Assembly (NCBI RefSeq): GCF_003337415.1
Contig: NZ_QPJT01000011.1
Location: 1-64,000 of the forward strand
DNA from: Anaerobacterium chartisolvens
Lineage (GTDB): Bacteria > Bacillota > Clostridia > Acetivibrionales > DSM-27016
Direction: 5' to 3'
DNA: 64,000 bases
In this document: in pieces, positions 9,993 through 17,775 of the stretch
How the letters are laid out: each line of letters starts with the position of its first letter
How positions within the stretch are numbered: position 1 is the stretch's first letter
The notes under the pieces: model-generated
The model's database searches: none
Seen by the model: only the letters and a program-made list of their open reading frames with translations
What the model was told of the DNA's origin: nothing
Position numbers and translations under genes: made by a program

Positions 9993-10664
9993 ATGAAAGT
10001 AAGGATGCTTTTGATAGAGCTTGGTGAGGACAGGATAAGCCCGAGGGATGTGCCAAAATTGAGGGGGTATATTGCGGGTAAATTCCCGGAATTTACCGAG
10101 CTTCATAACCATACTGAGAGCAATGGCTTCAAATACGGCTATCCCATGATTCAATACAAGACACTGCAGGGCGTGCCTGTGGTTATAGGCATAAACGAAT
10201 ATGCGGAAAGGCTTGTGGAAGCACTTTACAATATAGACGAGGTTGACGTAGGCGGGAGGCTTATAAAGGTTTTTGAAAAGGCATATAAAATTAAAAGCTA
10301 TGACTTGGGAAGCAGAGAGGGCTTAGGTCTGTACCGTTTTATATCGCCGTGGATGGCGCTGAATCAGGAAAACCACCGCAGATATGCCGGAATGAGTGAG
10401 CAGGACAGGCAGGAGCTTCTTAAAAGGATTTTGACAGGCAATATTCTTTCTATGTCAAAATCCTTGTCTTACAGGGTAGACACGCCCATAAATGTATTGA
10501 TTAAGCTTGAGCCTGTGAATGTAAATTTCAAAAGCAGGCAGATGCTGGCCTTCAAGGGTGAGTTCATGACTAATTTTCTGATACCCGACTATCTGGGCAT
10601 AGGCAAATCGGTATCGAGAGGCTTTGGTACAGTGCTGAGAGCGGGAGAGCAGGAGTTTAAATGA
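9993..10664 (+). CDS. cas6: crRNA-processing endoribonuclease Cas6
   Basis: Cas6 cleaves the array transcript within the repeats, leaving the ATTGAAAC 5' handle seen in every repeat. The 223-residue product has two ferredoxin-like halves and the diagnostic glycine-rich stretch GIGKSVSRGFGTVLR close to the C-terminus. Candidate catalytic histidines are present in the ELHNHTES segment. The ATG at 9993 is preceded by GGGTGGGG. It is the last gene of the operon. No obvious strong terminator follows before the next gene set. Confidence 0.92.
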   Translation: MKVRMLLIELGEDRISPRDVPKLRGYIAGKFPEFTELHNHTESNGFKYGYPMIQYKTLQGVPVVIGINEYAERLVEALYNIDEVDVGGRLIKVFEKAYKIKSYDLGSREGLGLYRFISPWMALNQENHRRYAGMSEQDRQELLKRILTGNILSMSKSLSYRVDTPINVLIKLEPVNVNFKSRQMLAFKGEFMTNFLIPDYLGIGKSVSRGFGTVLRAGEQEFK

Positions 10665-10865
10665 AAAGGAAGCGGCAGCTTATATAAAATAAGCTTCAAA
10701 AAGCATAGAAGACTCGCATCACCGCCGTACTCCTACCCCTTAAAGAGATCGGAACACAAAGCACTGGTAAATGTCGTTGCTTTTTATTATAATGGGATTA
10801 TAATAATGCTATTGCAAAATTAAAAAGGCTCGGGGAAAATTATTAAGGCTGGAGGCTATAGGGAA
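10665..10865 (+). promoter_or_regulatory. Intergenic region with a palindromic promoter/operator at 10784-10806
   Basis: The gap between cas6 and the MNT gene holds a perfect 10-bp inverted repeat, TTATTATAAT/ATTATAATAA, around a GGG spacer (10784-10806). The left arm contains TATAAT (10788-10793), a consensus -10 hexamer, so a repressor bound to the palindrome would block the promoter. This layout is typical of autoregulated toxin-antitoxin operons, although the regulator is inferred. A weaker hairpin (AGCTTAT/ATAAGCT, about 10678-10697) near the cas6 end might act as a terminator but has no T-tract. Confidence 0.5.
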
Positions 10866-11183
10866 ATGCTGACTGCATATGATGTCAAAAGTGAAATAAA
10901 TTCCATCAAAGAGCAGATACTTTCCGATTATGCTCCTTCAAAAATACTGCTTTTTGGTTCATACGCAAAAGGGACAGCCACGTCAAAAAGCGATATAGAT
11001 ATCTGCGTGATAAAAAATACAGATAACAAAAGAGCATTGCTGAATGAAATGTATCTTAACATTGAAAGCAGCAGGCCGTTTGACCTTCTTTTATATACTG
11101 AGGAGGAATGGAATCGGTGTGTCATGGATAGCACAAGCTTTGCCTATCTTATAAATAGAAAGGGAATAGTGATTTATGGTTGA
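10866..11183 (+). CDS. MNT-domain minimal nucleotidyltransferase (MntA-like antitoxin)
   Basis: This is a 105-residue nucleotidyltransferase of the minimal (MNT) type. The catalytic motif is complete and canonical: GS followed by ten residues and then DID (GSYAKGTATSKSDID). In characterised MNT/HEPN pairs this protein neutralises the HEPN partner, in at least one case by transferring AMP groups to it. The gene has GGAGG at 10851-10855 and overlaps the following HEPN gene by 8 bp, so the two are translationally coupled. It sits immediately after the CRISPR-Cas operon, a common place for such modules. Confidence 0.9.
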   Translation: MLTAYDVKSEINSIKEQILSDYAPSKILLFGSYAKGTATSKSDIDICVIKNTDNKRALLNEMYLNIESSRPFDLLLYTEEEWNRCVMDSTSFAYLINRKGIVIYG

Positions 11184-11565
11184 CAGTATCAGGCATAATG
11201 AGTGGCTTGAAAAGGCACACAGGGACTTAAAGTCTGCAAAAGTACTCAAACAAAATGATTGTGGAAATGATATGGTGGCCTTTCATTGCCAGCAGGCCAT
11301 TGAAAAATCATTTAAAGGATTTCTGCTCAAGCAAACGGGACAAATAACAGAGGGTCACAGCCTTGTTTATCTTTGCAAAGAAGCTTCACACTATAATATA
11401 GAATTTAAAAAAAATCTTAAGGATTGTGCATTTGTAAATCAGTATTACATTGAAACCCGTTATCCTGCTGATGTTCCGCTTGAAGTGTCTGACGAAGAGG
11501 CAGACGAATGCATTTTCATAACTGAAAGGCTTTATAATATGGTGCTTGAAAGCATAAGGAAGTGA
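11176..11565 (+). CDS. HEPN-domain protein (probable toxin partner of the MNT protein)
   Basis: The 129-residue product is an all-helical HEPN-family protein (COG2250/PF05168 type). It has the conserved FHCQQAIEKSFKGFL helix and a C-terminal ETRYPAD segment. Many HEPN toxins are ribonucleases with an R-X4-6-H motif. I do not find such a motif here, because no histidine follows the C-terminal arginines at that spacing. Whether it cuts RNA is therefore open. The start overlaps the MNT stop and has no independent ribosome-binding site, which favours coupled synthesis. The pair is best described as a toxin-antitoxin or defence module. Confidence 0.85.
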   Translation: MVDSIRHNEWLEKAHRDLKSAKVLKQNDCGNDMVAFHCQQAIEKSFKGFLLKQTGQITEGHSLVYLCKEASHYNIEFKKNLKDCAFVNQYYIETRYPADVPLEVSDEEADECIFITERLYNMVLESIRK

Positions 11566-11674
11566 ATGTCCGGGAGATTTCTTACTAAAAACGGAATGCT
11601 TACTCTAAATAGCAAGGTTTTCATGCGTTTTCCTGCCGCTTCACAGCAAAAGCCTGCAGCATTTCTTATCAGGT

Positions 11675-11800
11675 ATGCAGAAAGGCATAGAAGTGAGAAA
11701 TATTCAGATAGTTAAAAATATGCGTGTTCTGGGAATGGCAGCTTCGGATATTGCAAAGGCCACAGGTCTTACAGTGGAAGAGATACAGAATATGAAATAA
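11675..11800 (+). pseudogene. C-terminal remnant of an Rpn/PD-(D/E)XK family nuclease
   Basis: A short open frame ends with MQKGIEVRNIQIVKNM followed by MAASDIAKATGLTVEEIQ and a stop. This closely resembles the C-terminal tail of the Rpn family of recombination-promoting nucleases (often annotated as putative transposases), where a KGxE helix is followed by a GMxxxxIAxxTGLxxEEI segment. The catalytic part is absent. The preceding 110 bp after the HEPN gene show no intact frame, so this is a decayed fragment. It may be a relic of a once longer defence or mobile region. Confidence 0.55.
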
Positions 11801-11803
11801 AGC

Positions 11804-11840
11804 AAAATGCCTCTGCAATGGGCTTGCAGAGGCATTTTTT
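11804..11840. terminator. Rho-independent terminator, probably bidirectional
   Basis: A perfect 14-bp stem (AAAATGCCTCTGCA with its complement) encloses a seven-base loop. It is followed by a T-run on the plus strand and has A-residues at the other side. It separates the plus-strand MNT/HEPN region from the minus-strand reductase gene. Confidence 0.9.
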
Positions 11841-11895
11841 AAAAGCTTAAGGCATATTTCGCCTAGAGAATTTGCTTTGCGGCAAGTCCGGCGGC

Positions 11896-12522
11896 TTAGC
11901 GTATAAAATTTGTACGAACACGCGTCTGGGGCTTGGGAAGATCAATGCTGCTTTTGCCGGCATCCACTATTTTTAAAAGCCATGCCATACTGCGTCCCAG
12001 ATTCTGCATGATCTGCACGCCCTCCAAGTCCTGCATAACCTCCCCGGCATTTGAGCCGTGTATTACATTCCAATAATGTGACGGTGTTATAATAATGTTT
12101 GCCAGATTGAGATAATTGTTGAGCTGGTGAAAGGTATCCATCCCTCCCGAGCGTCTTAGGGCGGCTACCGCTGCTCCCGGCTTGTAGTGCAGGTACTGGC
12201 TGCCTGCATAGAAAAGCCTGTCAAGGAAGGACTTCATAGAGCCCGCTATACCCGAATAATATACCGGCGAACCTATAATAATGCCGTCGGCTGCTTTAGC
12301 CTTATTAATACATTCATTAACCGCATCATCACCAAAGACACATTTTTTATCCTCTAGCTTTTTACATGCCCCACATGCTATGCAGCCATGGATAGCACCC
12401 TTTCCTATATGTACAATCTCCGTCTCTATTCCCTCGCTTTCAAGCTCTGCCGTTACAAGGCTTATGGCAGTATAGGTGCTGCCGTTTTTATTGGGGCTCC
12501 CGTTTATGGCAAGTACCTTCAT
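11896..12522 (-). CDS. Flavodoxin-fold NAD(P)H-dependent FMN reductase family protein
   Basis: The 208-residue product has the flavodoxin-like start MKVLAINGSPNKNGST, a phosphate-binding loop for FMN, and GSPVYYSGIAGSMKSFLDR around residue 85-105. A CIACGACKKLEDKKC segment near residues 47-61 resembles the cysteine motif of iron-sulphur flavoproteins. It is likely a redox flavoprotein that reduces small substrates or quinones. The exact substrate cannot be read from sequence. It is transcribed alone, on the opposite strand to its upstream neighbours, after a shared terminator. Confidence 0.85.
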   Translation of the reverse strand: MKVLAINGSPNKNGSTYTAISLVTAELESEGIETEIVHIGKGAIHGCIACGACKKLEDKKCVFGDDAVNECINKAKAADGIIIGSPVYYSGIAGSMKSFLDRLFYAGSQYLHYKPGAAVAALRRSGGMDTFHQLNNYLNLANIIITPSHYWNVIHGSNAGEVMQDLEGVQIMQNLGRSMAWLLKIVDAGKSSIDLPKPQTRVRTNFIR

Positions 12523-12632
12523 TACTAAACACTCCCTCCGAAATAAATTGTATCTGCTAAAAAATTACATCCTTATATAAGACGATATTATGGTTATGGA
12601 CACCGATAAATAATTATATACCATATTTATAT

Positions 12633-13199
12633 TCAATGTTTAAGGCGCGACGGCTTATTTAAAGGGAATACTCCGTCCTTTGCCGTTCTGGCATCCTCAA
12701 TTGAGTAAAAGGCCTTTGAATTGCAGTGCCTGATAATGGAGATCACATTGTCGATATCCTTTCTGCGCACAACTGTATATATAAGCTTAACCTCGCCGGT
12801 TATTCCCTTTGCGTCCACCACTGTGACACCATAGCCCGAAGCGGCAAGCCTTTCCTTTAAATGGCATTCGTCCTTTACAAGAATTATTCTTACAACCAGA
12901 ATCCCTATAGCAAGCTTTTCTTCTATAAGAATTCCTACAAAGGTGCCCATTGCAAAGCCTCCGGCATATGCTATATAGCAGAATATATTGCTTAGGTTTT
13001 GCATGGTCTGGCCTATTGCAATTAACCATATTAATACCTCGAAAAAGCCCAGAAGAGGTGCAATAAGCTTTTTACCTCTCGATACGAAAATAATACGCAT
13101 TGTGCCTAGAGAAACATCAAAAATTCTTGAAATAAATATAAGCAAAGGCAAAATAAACCATAAAAATAAGTTTGAATCAAGAGAAGAAAAAAAACTCAT
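12633..13199 (-). CDS. UPF0316 membrane protein (DUF5698-DUF2179)
   Basis: The protein is about 188 residues. Three hydrophobic helices fill the N-terminal 100 residues, including SRIFDVSLGTMRIIFVSRG, typical of UPF0316. A soluble DUF2179-like domain follows (YTVVRRKDIDNVISIIRH). The family has no established biochemical role. An ATG at 13211 is in frame, but its GGAGGG is the ribosome-binding site for the second ATG at 13199, which I prefer. It is a single minus-strand gene between the reductase and the chemoreceptor. Confidence 0.85.
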   Translation of the reverse strand: MSFFSSLDSNLFLWFILPLLIFISRIFDVSLGTMRIIFVSRGKKLIAPLLGFFEVLIWLIAIGQTMQNLSNIFCYIAYAGGFAMGTFVGILIEEKLAIGILVVRIILVKDECHLKERLAASGYGVTVVDAKGITGEVKLIYTVVRRKDIDNVISIIRHCNSKAFYSIEDARTAKDGVFPLNKPSRLKH

Positions 13200-13515
13200 A
13201 AAACCCTCCATTTGAATTTTGTTGTTTCAGCAGAAATCAAATATTGGCATATATTATTATAATAATTCTTTTTTTATATGAGATCAATCATGCTTTTATT
13301 ACGGTATTTTGAGAATAACGGAATATAATGGAGCATATGCACCAAGCTTCTAAATACCCAGTGGCACAAAATTTTTTAAGTGTTTTATATTATATTAAAG
13401 AGATATCCCTAAAACTACTAATATTTTATATAATATATCTAAAATTAGGTTTATATTTTGAATAATGGTGGTAAAACCTGCTTAAAGAGTATAGAGGCAT
13501 AAAATAAAGGGAGCT
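13200..13515. other. AT-rich divergent intergenic region
   Basis: This gap holds the promoters of the UPF0316 gene and the chemoreceptor. The only structure I see is an AT-rich imperfect palindrome at about 13418-13448 (CTAAT and ATTAG at its ends), which could be an operator or a chance feature of the base composition. No coding frame is convincing. Confidence 0.4.
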
Positions 13516-15576
13516 GTGAAAATATTCATGAAGAGTCTTAAAACTAAAATTATAATGCTCATGAGCTGTATATTAATTATAGTGTGTGCAGGGCTGGGCT
13601 CCGTATCATATTACAATGCGTCTGCCGTAGTTAAGAAAAATACTCAGGATATGCTTCAGAGGCTGGCTGTAGAAGCGTCAAGGACTGTTGAAGCAAGGAT
13701 ATCAAGCCAGTTTAATTCGTTGGAAATTCTTGCCGAATCCAATATATTGGATTCTATTATAAAGGATGATGCCGATAGAATACAGTCAAATTTAGTGCTG
13801 GCAGAGGAAGTAAAGAGGATGGGGCATATAAAAATGGGAGTTGCCGATACAGCAGGGAATGCAGTGTACAGTGACGGAAGCAGGGCTGATATCGGAGAGC
13901 AGGATTATTTCAAAAAGGCTGCCGGAGGAGAGCACGCCATGTCAAGCCCTTTTATAGATGCAGAAAGCAATGCTGTTGTTATGATGTATGCCGTTCCAAT
14001 AACGGTAAACGGTGAGACTGTCGGAGTGCTTGCCGCAGTAAGAGATGGGTATGAGCTCAGTAATTTTGCTAAGGAAATAGTCATAGGCAAAACGGGGAAA
14101 ACCTTTATAGTGGATAGCGCTGCGCGTACCATAGGCCATGCAGACATAGAGCTTCAGAAGCAGCTAATACAGTCGGGGAGCAAAAAGGCGGACGCTGTGT
14201 CCTCGGCATCGGTGGAAGCGGGAGAGGCGCAGAGCAACGCCGGCTTTAAAAATTATGATACGCTTCAAAAGCGCATGATAAGCGGTGAAACCGGCTTCGG
14301 AGAATATGAATACAGAGGTGCGGGTATGTATCTTGGCTTTGCTCCGGTGAAGGATCTGAATTGGTCGGTAGCCATTCAGGCAAATAAGGAAGAAATGCTT
14401 TCAAGCCTTTCGGGACTTAGAATAACATACCTGTGGATATCGCTCATTTTCCTTATTGCAGGCATCGTGGCTGTATATCTGTTTTCAACGCGCCTTACAA
14501 GGCACCTTTCAAGCATGAAGAAATATGCGTCATTGCTGCAGGGCTTCGATCTCAGTCAGGATATTGCCGACAATCTGATAAAACAGAAAGATGAGGTGGG
14601 ACAGCTTGCCGGGGCTTTTTCAATCTTTGTTATTAAAATCCGTGCGCTTGTCCATGGTATAAAGGCAACCGCGGCAAAAACAACCGAGAGTGCAGGGCAG
14701 ATATCTGCGGCTGCCAAGGCAACGGGAGAGTCAGCCGAGCAAATAGCCGTTTCCAGCGGGGAGGTTGCAAAGGGCACATCGAAGCAAAGTGAATTTGTAG
14801 ACACTGTTATGGAGCTTATAAACAAAAACAAGGATGAGGTGGGAAAGGGCTTTGAAATGGTAGATCAGGCTCTTAATAACGCCCAAATATCCACAAAAAT
14901 AGCCGAGGAGGGAAGAAACTCCATTTTTGCTTCCATGGAGCAGCTTTCCGATATCAGCAAAACGGTTGAGCTTGCTGCCGGATCCATGCAAAACTTAAGT
15001 GTACGCTCAAAGGAGATAGGAAAGATTGTCGGGGTTATTACGGGAATTGCTTCACAGACCGATTTGCTGGCATTAAATGCTTCTATTGAGGCGGCGCGTG
15101 CGGGTGAGGCGGGAAGAGGCTTCTCTGTTGTAGCCGATGAAATCCGCAATCTTGCGGAGGGATCCGGAGAAGCGGCCAGAAGCATTAAGCAGCTAATCAA
15201 TGATATCAGGAGGGAAACCGAGCTTACCGTTAAAACAATGGAAGGCAGTATGGATAAGGTGAATACTCAGGTGGATCAAATCAAGCTTGGAGGAGAAGCA
15301 CTTGAGAAAATTGTTGACATGGTTGTACGAACAGAAAACGGAGTAACGCAAATACATACCTCCTTTAAGACTATCCAAACCTTGTCCGATGATATAGTAA
15401 ATGCTGTTTTTGAAATATCTGCAATTATACAGGAGGCATCGGCTCATTCCCAGCAGGTAGCGGCGGCGACAGAGGAGCAGACGGCAGCTTCGGAGGAGAT
15501 GTCGGCAAGGGCTGAGGAGCTTTTGCTTATGGCCACGCGTTTAAAAGAGGAGCTTTATGTGTTTAAAACGGAGTAA
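13516..15576 (+). CDS. Methyl-accepting chemotaxis protein with Cache sensor
   Basis: This transmembrane chemoreceptor of about 686 residues should signal to CheA/CheW. A first transmembrane helix lies near residues 10-32. It is followed by an extracytoplasmic dCache-type domain (the DAESNAVVMMYAVPITVNGETVG region), a second helix near 305-325, a HAMP linker and a long coiled-coil signalling domain. The signalling tip GIASQTDLLALNASIEAARAGE is present and intact. Methylation-type Glu/Gln pairs flank it. The ligand is unknown. The start is uncertain: GTG at 13516 lies very close to GGGAG, and ATG at 13528 is rather far from it. Confidence 0.93.
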   Translation: MKIFMKSLKTKIIMLMSCILIIVCAGLGSVSYYNASAVVKKNTQDMLQRLAVEASRTVEARISSQFNSLEILAESNILDSIIKDDADRIQSNLVLAEEVKRMGHIKMGVADTAGNAVYSDGSRADIGEQDYFKKAAGGEHAMSSPFIDAESNAVVMMYAVPITVNGETVGVLAAVRDGYELSNFAKEIVIGKTGKTFIVDSAARTIGHADIELQKQLIQSGSKKADAVSSASVEAGEAQSNAGFKNYDTLQKRMISGETGFGEYEYRGAGMYLGFAPVKDLNWSVAIQANKEEMLSSLSGLRITYLWISLIFLIAGIVAVYLFSTRLTRHLSSMKKYASLLQGFDLSQDIADNLIKQKDEVGQLAGAFSIFVIKIRALVHGIKATAAKTTESAGQISAAAKATGESAEQIAVSSGEVAKGTSKQSEFVDTVMELINKNKDEVGKGFEMVDQALNNAQISTKIAEEGRNSIFASMEQLSDISKTVELAAGSMQNLSVRSKEIGKIVGVITGIASQTDLLALNASIEAARAGEAGRGFSVVADEIRNLAEGSGEAARSIKQLINDIRRETELTVKTMEGSMDKVNTQVDQIKLGGEALEKIVDMVVRTENGVTQIHTSFKTIQTLSDDIVNAVFEISAIIQEASAHSQQVAAATEEQTAASEEMSARAEELLLMATRLKEELYVFKTE

Positions 15577-15696
15577 CAGGTCTTCTTTAAAAGAGACGGC
15601 ATTTTAAAGTCATTTAAACGGGTTTTATTTTTAGCGGCCAAGCCTTTATTAAAATAGGTGCGGCGCAAATAATATATATTATAACAGGGGGATTTT

Positions 15697-16125
15697 ATGA
15701 AAAAGATTATAAGCCTGACAATAGCCGGATTCCTTGCATTGAGCCTTGGGGCCTGTGGCACGGGGGGCAATGACGGACAGCAGGAAGGGGGCTTGCCTCA
15801 AACGTACAAGGACGGTATATATGAAGGTGCATCAGAGCCATGGGATCATGGTGCTGAGAGTGCTACCGTAGAAATCGCAGACGGTAAAATTAAAAGCATT
15901 GTTTTAAAAAGACTTGGCACCGATGGGGTTGAAGTGGATTATGAAGACTGGAAGGGACAGGAGGTAGACGGAAGGCTGTATCCCGATTTGAACAAGTATA
16001 GGACGGACATGGCAAATGATATGATTAAAAAGCAGAGCTATGATGTGGATACCATTTCAGGTGCCACAACAACAACGAAAAACTGGAAAATATCAGTTCA
16101 GAAGGCTTTGGAAAAGGCCAAGTAA
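15697..16125 (+). CDS. FMN-binding domain lipoprotein (RnfG/NqrC-like domain)
   Basis: A 142-residue secreted lipoprotein. It has a signal peptide with lipobox LSLGAC (modified Cys near residue 20) and then a single FMN-binding domain. The SGATTTT motif near residue 119 is the site at which ApbE-type transferases attach FMN to threonine. The same motif type recurs in RnfG and RnfD just downstream, so the protein probably takes part in extracytoplasmic electron transfer. A partner is not encoded next to it. The gene has an AGGGGG-type ribosome-binding site and is followed by the rnf promoter. Confidence 0.88.
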   Translation: MKKIISLTIAGFLALSLGACGTGGNDGQQEGGLPQTYKDGIYEGASEPWDHGAESATVEIADGKIKSIVLKRLGTDGVEVDYEDWKGQEVDGRLYPDLNKYRTDMANDMIKKQSYDVDTISGATTTTKNWKISVQKALEKAK

Positions 16126-16143
16126 TTTGGAAAGCTATTTTTC

Positions 16144-16172
16144 TTTACAAATGTCGCGATTTAACGTATAAT
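16144..16172 (+). promoter_or_regulatory. Sigma-A type promoter of the rnf operon
   Basis: TTTACA (16144-16149) and TATAAT (16167-16172) are separated by 17 bp, an almost ideal housekeeping promoter. Transcription would begin near 16179, leaving a leader of about 260 nt before rnfC at 16442. Confidence 0.75.
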
Positions 16173-16178
16173 AAGACA

Positions 16179-16441
16179 CGGTGTAGGTTTATAAGTCTCT
16201 GCACAATATGATTAACAGGTTCGTTATGATGTAATTTGAGCCACGAAGGTCGGTATGACGGCAGAAGCTGTTACCGCTTTGTGGCTTTAGTTTTATGTCA
16301 ATTATTTAACAAAGTATATGGGTCAACGCATGAAATTAAAAAGCGCCTGCTTTTGGCGGGTGCCTGTAAAAAATCCTTTTAAGCTTCCATAGGGGTTTTT
16401 ATGCGACACAGAGAAATACAAAAGGAGTGAGGTGTCTTTAA
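16179..16441 (+). promoter_or_regulatory. Structured 5' leader of the rnf operon with attenuator-like hairpin
   Basis: The untranslated leader is unusually long. A strong hairpin spans about 16239-16290. Its outer stem AGCCACGAAG/CTTTGTGGCT has ten pairs with one G-U, and an inner CGGTA/TACCG stem lies within. It is followed by TTAGTTTT, so it could act as an intrinsic terminator or the expression platform of a riboswitch. I do not recognise a known riboswitch class. Confidence 0.45.
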
Positions 16442-17773
16442 ATGATTAACACGCTAAAAAGGTTCAAGGGTGGTATAACAGCTTCACACCACAAAAAAAC
16501 ATCTGAATTTGAAACGGTGAAAATTCCCTTGCCATCCAGAGTTGTTATTCCCATGCTTCAGCACATAGGAGCTCCATGTACGCCACTGGTTAAAAAAGGC
16601 GATAGTGTTCTGGTGGGACAGAAAATAGGAGATTCCGATTCTATGATTTCAGCGCCTGTTCATTCAAGTGTTTCAGGTGTTGTAACGGATGTAAGGCCCA
16701 TGCTGTATCCCGGAGGATTTGAAGTGGTTTCGGCAGAAATTGAACCGGACGGGCAGCAGAAGCCGGATGACAGTGTAGTACCTGTAAAGGCTGCCGACAG
16801 GGAAGGTATAATCAAGAAGATAAGAGAGTCAGGGATTGTAGGGCTTGGGGGAGCAGGCTTTCCTACGTCTGTAAAGCTGTCTCCTCCTCCCGGCAAAAAG
16901 CTGGACACGCTTATAATAAACGGCGCAGAATGTGAGCCGTATATTACCTCCGATTACAGGGAAATGATGGAGAATTCCCGAAGAGTGCTTGAGGGAGCGC
17001 GGATATTGATGGAGCTGACTCAAATACCCGAGGCATATATAGGCATAGAATCAAACAAGCCGAAGGCAATACAAAGACTCTCAGAGCTTGCAAGGGAGTT
17101 TAATGGAATAAAGGTGGTGTCTCTGCCCTCAAGGTATCCGCAAGGAGGAGAAAAGCAGCTTATTTATGCCGTTACAGGGAGAAAGGTTCCCGCGGGAGGA
17201 CTGCCCTCGCATATAGGAGTGCTTGTTCACAATGTTAATACAGTGTCAAATATTGCTGAATATATAAGCACAGGTATGCCTCTTATAAAGAAAAGGGTTA
17301 CGGTGGAGGGCTCTGCGGTTGCAAAGCCGATGAATTTAGAGGTGCTTATAGGCACCAGTCTTAAGGATGTATTTGAGTTTTGCGGAGGCTTTAAGGAAAA
17401 GCCCGCAAAAATAATAATGGGAGGCCCCATGATGGGGGTCGCACAGTTTTCTCTGGATAATCCAGTGGTTAAGCATACCAATGCCCTTCTGGCGCTTACA
17501 GACAAAGAGGCAAATACCGCCCGGGAGGGTGTGTGCATACGCTGCGGGAAATGTGTATCGGCCTGTCCTATGGGACTGATGCCCCTTTATATAAGTGCAA
17601 ACGTGGAGCTTGGAAGGGTAGAGGAGACGTTGAAATACCATTTGAATGACTGCATAGAATGCGGGTGCTGCTCATATGTATGTCCCGCCTCGAGATACCT
17701 TGTGCAGTCTATAAGATATGCAAAGGCAGAGCTTAAGAGAAGGCAGACTTTAAAAGCAGGAGGGGGCAATTAA
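16442..17773 (+). CDS. rnfC: Rnf complex subunit C (ferredoxin:NAD+ oxidoreductase)
   Basis: RnfC is the peripheral NADH-binding subunit of the Rnf complex, which couples ferredoxin oxidation and NAD+ reduction to export of Na+ or H+. The 443-residue protein has an N-terminal barrel-sandwich segment and the glycine-rich GLGGAGFPTSVKL nucleotide/flavin region near residue 136. Two [4Fe-4S] motifs lie at the C-terminus, CIRCGKCVSACP and CIECGCCSYVCP. It lacks the long C-terminal repeat extension found in some proteobacterial RnfC. It is the first gene of rnfCDGEAB. Confidence 0.96.
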   Translation: MINTLKRFKGGITASHHKKTSEFETVKIPLPSRVVIPMLQHIGAPCTPLVKKGDSVLVGQKIGDSDSMISAPVHSSVSGVVTDVRPMLYPGGFEVVSAEIEPDGQQKPDDSVVPVKAADREGIIKKIRESGIVGLGGAGFPTSVKLSPPPGKKLDTLIINGAECEPYITSDYREMMENSRRVLEGARILMELTQIPEAYIGIESNKPKAIQRLSELAREFNGIKVVSLPSRYPQGGEKQLIYAVTGRKVPAGGLPSHIGVLVHNVNTVSNIAEYISTGMPLIKKRVTVEGSAVAKPMNLEVLIGTSLKDVFEFCGGFKEKPAKIIMGGPMMGVAQFSLDNPVVKHTNALLALTDKEANTAREGVCIRCGKCVSACPMGLMPLYISANVELGRVEETLKYHLNDCIECGCCSYVCPASRYLVQSIRYAKAELKRRQTLKAGGGN

Positions 17774-17775
17774 AA

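Noticed and set aside
11675-11800. Intact transposase or nuclease gene after the HEPN gene
   Set aside because: Only the C-terminal tail is present. No catalytic region is encoded upstream, so it is listed as a remnant.
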